Source: Moorena sp. SS36440bin_2 (lineage in GTDB: Bacteria > Cyanobacteriota > Cyanobacteriia > Cyanobacteriales > Coleofasciculaceae). Taken from it: DNA of 33,313 nt. The stretch spans positions 1 through 33,313 of the forward strand of contig WTKN01000125.1 of NCBI GenBank assembly GCA_011524395.1, read 5' to 3'. A program made the position numbers and the translations under genes. The notes below the pieces were generated by a model. That model was not told the DNA's origin, did no database searches, and saw nothing but the letters and a program-made list of their open reading frames with translations. Below, piece after piece: positions 31,726 to 33,313 of the stretch. How positions within the stretch are numbered: the first letter of the stretch is position 1; every line of letters begins with the position of its first letter.

Positions 31726-33111
31726 ATGCTTGAACTACAAACCAGTAAAGTCAAGGATATTTTGGCTCAGCAGCGCAATTTTTTCAGCACCGGTAAAACC
31801 AAAGATGTGGCATTCCGGATTGCCCAACTCAAGAGCCTCAAGCAAGTTATTTTAGAAAATGATACTGCTATTTTAGAAGCCTTGAAAGCCGACCTGCACA
31901 AGGCGGAATTTGAATCTTATGCTACGGAAATTATCCTGGTGCAGGAAATTGATCACACCCTCAAGCATATTAAATCCTGGGTCAAGCCCAAAAGAGTCCC
32001 GGTCTCAATGGCAAATTTTCCAGGCTCTGGTCAAATTTATCCCGAACCCTTGGGAGTAGTACTGATTATCAGTCCCTGGAACTATCCATTTGCTCTAGCG
32101 ATGGCTCCTTTAGTGGCTGCGATCGCAGCCGGAAACTGTTGCGTTATCAAACCCTCTGAAATGTCCCCTCACACCTCTGGTGCGATCGCAGAGATTATCC
32201 AGAAAAACTTTGACCCTAGCTATATTGCTGTAGTGGAAGGGGGAGTAGAAACCAGTCAGGAACTGTTAGCAGAAAAATTTAACCATATCTTATTCACCGG
32301 CAGCACCCAAGTTGGCAGAATTATCATGACTGCTGCTGCCAAACACCTAACCCCGGTCACCCTAGAGTTGGGAGGTAAAAGTCCCTGCATTGTGGAGACA
32401 GATGTGCCGATAGAAACTACAGCAAAACGAATTGTTTGGGGTAAGTTTATCAATGCCGGTCAAACCTGCGTTGCACCAGACTATCTGCTGGTGAATCGGG
32501 AGATTAAATCTGATTTACTCCAGCAAATCAAAGCCTGTCTCCATAAATTTTATGGAGACGATCCAGAGAAAAGTCCAGATTATGCTCGGATTATAAGTGA
32601 TAAGCATTATCAGCGTTTGAGTAGCTTACTCAACGATGGTGACATCATAATTGGTGGACAAACTAATGCAGAAGACCGCTATATTGCTCCCACGGTCATC
32701 GACAATATTTCCTTAGAGGATAAAGTGATGGAAGAGGAAATATTTGGTCCGATTCTACCTGTGATTGAATACAGTAATTTAGATGAAGCGATTGGGATAG
32801 TTAACCAAAGACCAAAACCCTTAGCCCTATATTTTTTCTCCACAGACAAAGCAAAGCAACAGCAGGTTTTGCAACAGACCTCTGCTGGTGGTGTTTGCTT
32901 GAATGAAACAGTGATGCATCTAAATGTTCCTTCCCTACCATTTGGTGGAGTTGGTGATAGTGGCATGGGTGCTTATCATGGGAAAGCTGGTTTTGATACC
33001 TTTTCTCACCAAAAAAGCGTGCTGAAGAAGTCGTTCTGGCTGGATTTGCAGTTGCGCTATGCTCCCTACAAAGACAAACTGGGACAGATCAAGAAATTTG
33101 TTAGTGGTTAG
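31726..33111 (+). CDS. Class-3-type aldehyde dehydrogenase (NAD(P)-dependent)
   Basis: A 461-residue soluble enzyme that oxidises aldehydes to acids, most likely fatty or aromatic aldehydes. The active-site Cys is in NAGQTCVAPDY and the general-base Glu in VTLELGGKSP. The cofactor fold shows SPWNYPF and FTGSTQVGR, and the C-terminal NETVMHLNVPSLPFGGVGDSGMG is typical of the ALDH3 family. The open frame continues upstream to 31453, but that part overlaps the 5' end of futB and has no ALDH homology. The ATG at 31726 (MLELQTSKVKDIL) gives the normal family length. Cyanobacterial relatives (such as Synechocystis slr0091) act on long-chain or apocarotenoid aldehydes, so a link with the CYP120-like P450 is possible but speculative. 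Confidence 0.92.
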   Translation: MLELQTSKVKDILAQQRNFFSTGKTKDVAFRIAQLKSLKQVILENDTAILEALKADLHKAEFESYATEIILVQEIDHTLKHIKSWVKPKRVPVSMANFPGSGQIYPEPLGVVLIISPWNYPFALAMAPLVAAIAAGNCCVIKPSEMSPHTSGAIAEIIQKNFDPSYIAVVEGGVETSQELLAEKFNHILFTGSTQVGRIIMTAAAKHLTPVTLELGGKSPCIVETDVPIETTAKRIVWGKFINAGQTCVAPDYLLVNREIKSDLLQQIKACLHKFYGDDPEKSPDYARIISDKHYQRLSSLLNDGDIIIGGQTNAEDRYIAPTVIDNISLEDKVMEEEIFGPILPVIEYSNLDEAIGIVNQRPKPLALYFFSTDKAKQQQVLQQTSAGGVCLNETVMHLNVPSLPFGGVGDSGMGAYHGKAGFDTFSHQKSVLKKSFWLDLQLRYAPYKDKLGQIKKFVSG

Positions 33112-33160
33112 TCATTATTGGTGTTAGGGAGCGCGGAGCAGGGAGCAGGGAGTAGGGAGC

Positions 33161-33206
33161 GGTGCGACCCGTGGCGAATTTAATAATTAGATGGGGAAAA
33201 CGCACC
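33161..33206. repeat. REP/MITE-like hairpin repeat, copy C
   Basis: The first 23-24 bases are identical to the copies at 4730 and 6269. GGTGCG (33161-33166) pairs with CGCACC (33201-33206). A GGGAGCA heptamer repeat directly precedes it (33126-33160). Confidence 0.7.
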
Positions 33207-33257
33207 GTAGGAAGAGGGAAGATAGCGCCGTCTTGAGGAGCCAGTTGCTGATTTCTC

Positions 33258-33313
33258 CATCTCCCGATCTCCCGATCTCCCGATCTCCCGATCTCCCGAT
33301 CTCCCCATCTCCC
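33258..33313. repeat. Octamer tandem repeat (GATCTCCC/CATCTCCC x7) at contig end
   Basis: Seven octamers fill the last 56 bases. The same family occurs at 1407-1454 and, in related form, right after the adapter at 21-36. The contig most likely ends here because the assembler could not cross the repeat. Confidence 0.95.

Overview
The window looks like one contig from a filamentous cyanobacterium, plausibly marine and of the Moorena/Lyngbya type. The cyanobacterial call rests on some twenty HIP1 octamers (GCGATCGC), a CYP120-type P450, a FutA/FutB iron-uptake pair, a PEP-CTERM-anchored protein, a protein kinase/WD40 fusion, a PepSY membrane protein, and many short tandem repeats (7-15 bp units) between genes. 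The genus is inference. Bases 1-19 are the Nextera/Tn5 mosaic-end adapter, not genome. Both contig ends run into octamer repeats, which explains why the assembly stops there. I see no tRNA, rRNA, CRISPR array or natural-product cluster.

Layout. 20-3000: small membrane protein with two dyad sites upstream, a possible IS200/IS605 end remnant, and a GT-C/ArnT-like glycosyltransferase. 3034-6437: tandem duplication of a PPC-domain zinc metalloprotease on the minus strand; flanking hairpins and repeats were copied too, and the second copy lacks its N-terminal domain. 6445-9210: minus-strand redox block of TetR regulator, peroxiredoxin-like protein, thioredoxin and glutathione transferase. A near-identical 17-bp dyad lies in the promoters of both the regulator and the peroxiredoxin gene. 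9311-12754: VanY-type carboxypeptidase, FtsH-like M41 peptidase without an AAA domain, SAM methyltransferase and Uma2 nuclease. 12866-17332: Ser/Thr kinase fused to seven WD40 repeats, downstream of a Cu-type P1B ATPase whose promoter has the 20-bp spacer typical of MerR-family control. 17542-19836: second GST and CYP120-like P450. 20120-24187: secreted PEP-CTERM nucleoside hydrolase, an antitoxin whose toxin is reduced to a C-terminal scrap, a start-less ORF overlapping an Asp-box lipoprotein gene, a PepSY membrane protein, and a fragment of a CDF metal exporter. 24635-33111: futA, an exported arylsulfatase behind a 17-bp hairpin, futB on the opposite strand, and a class-3 aldehyde dehydrogenase.

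How the genes may work together. The TetR-Prx-Trx-GST block reads as a self-regulated response to peroxide or electrophiles. CopA handles copper, FutA/FutB take up iron (the ATPase FutC is not here), and the sulfatase probably acts outside the plasma membrane. Much of the rest is accessory sequence with gene decay and repeat growth. The best novelty candidates are the regulatory sites, the duplicated protease pair and the degraded toxin-antitoxin locus. No single large new system is evident.
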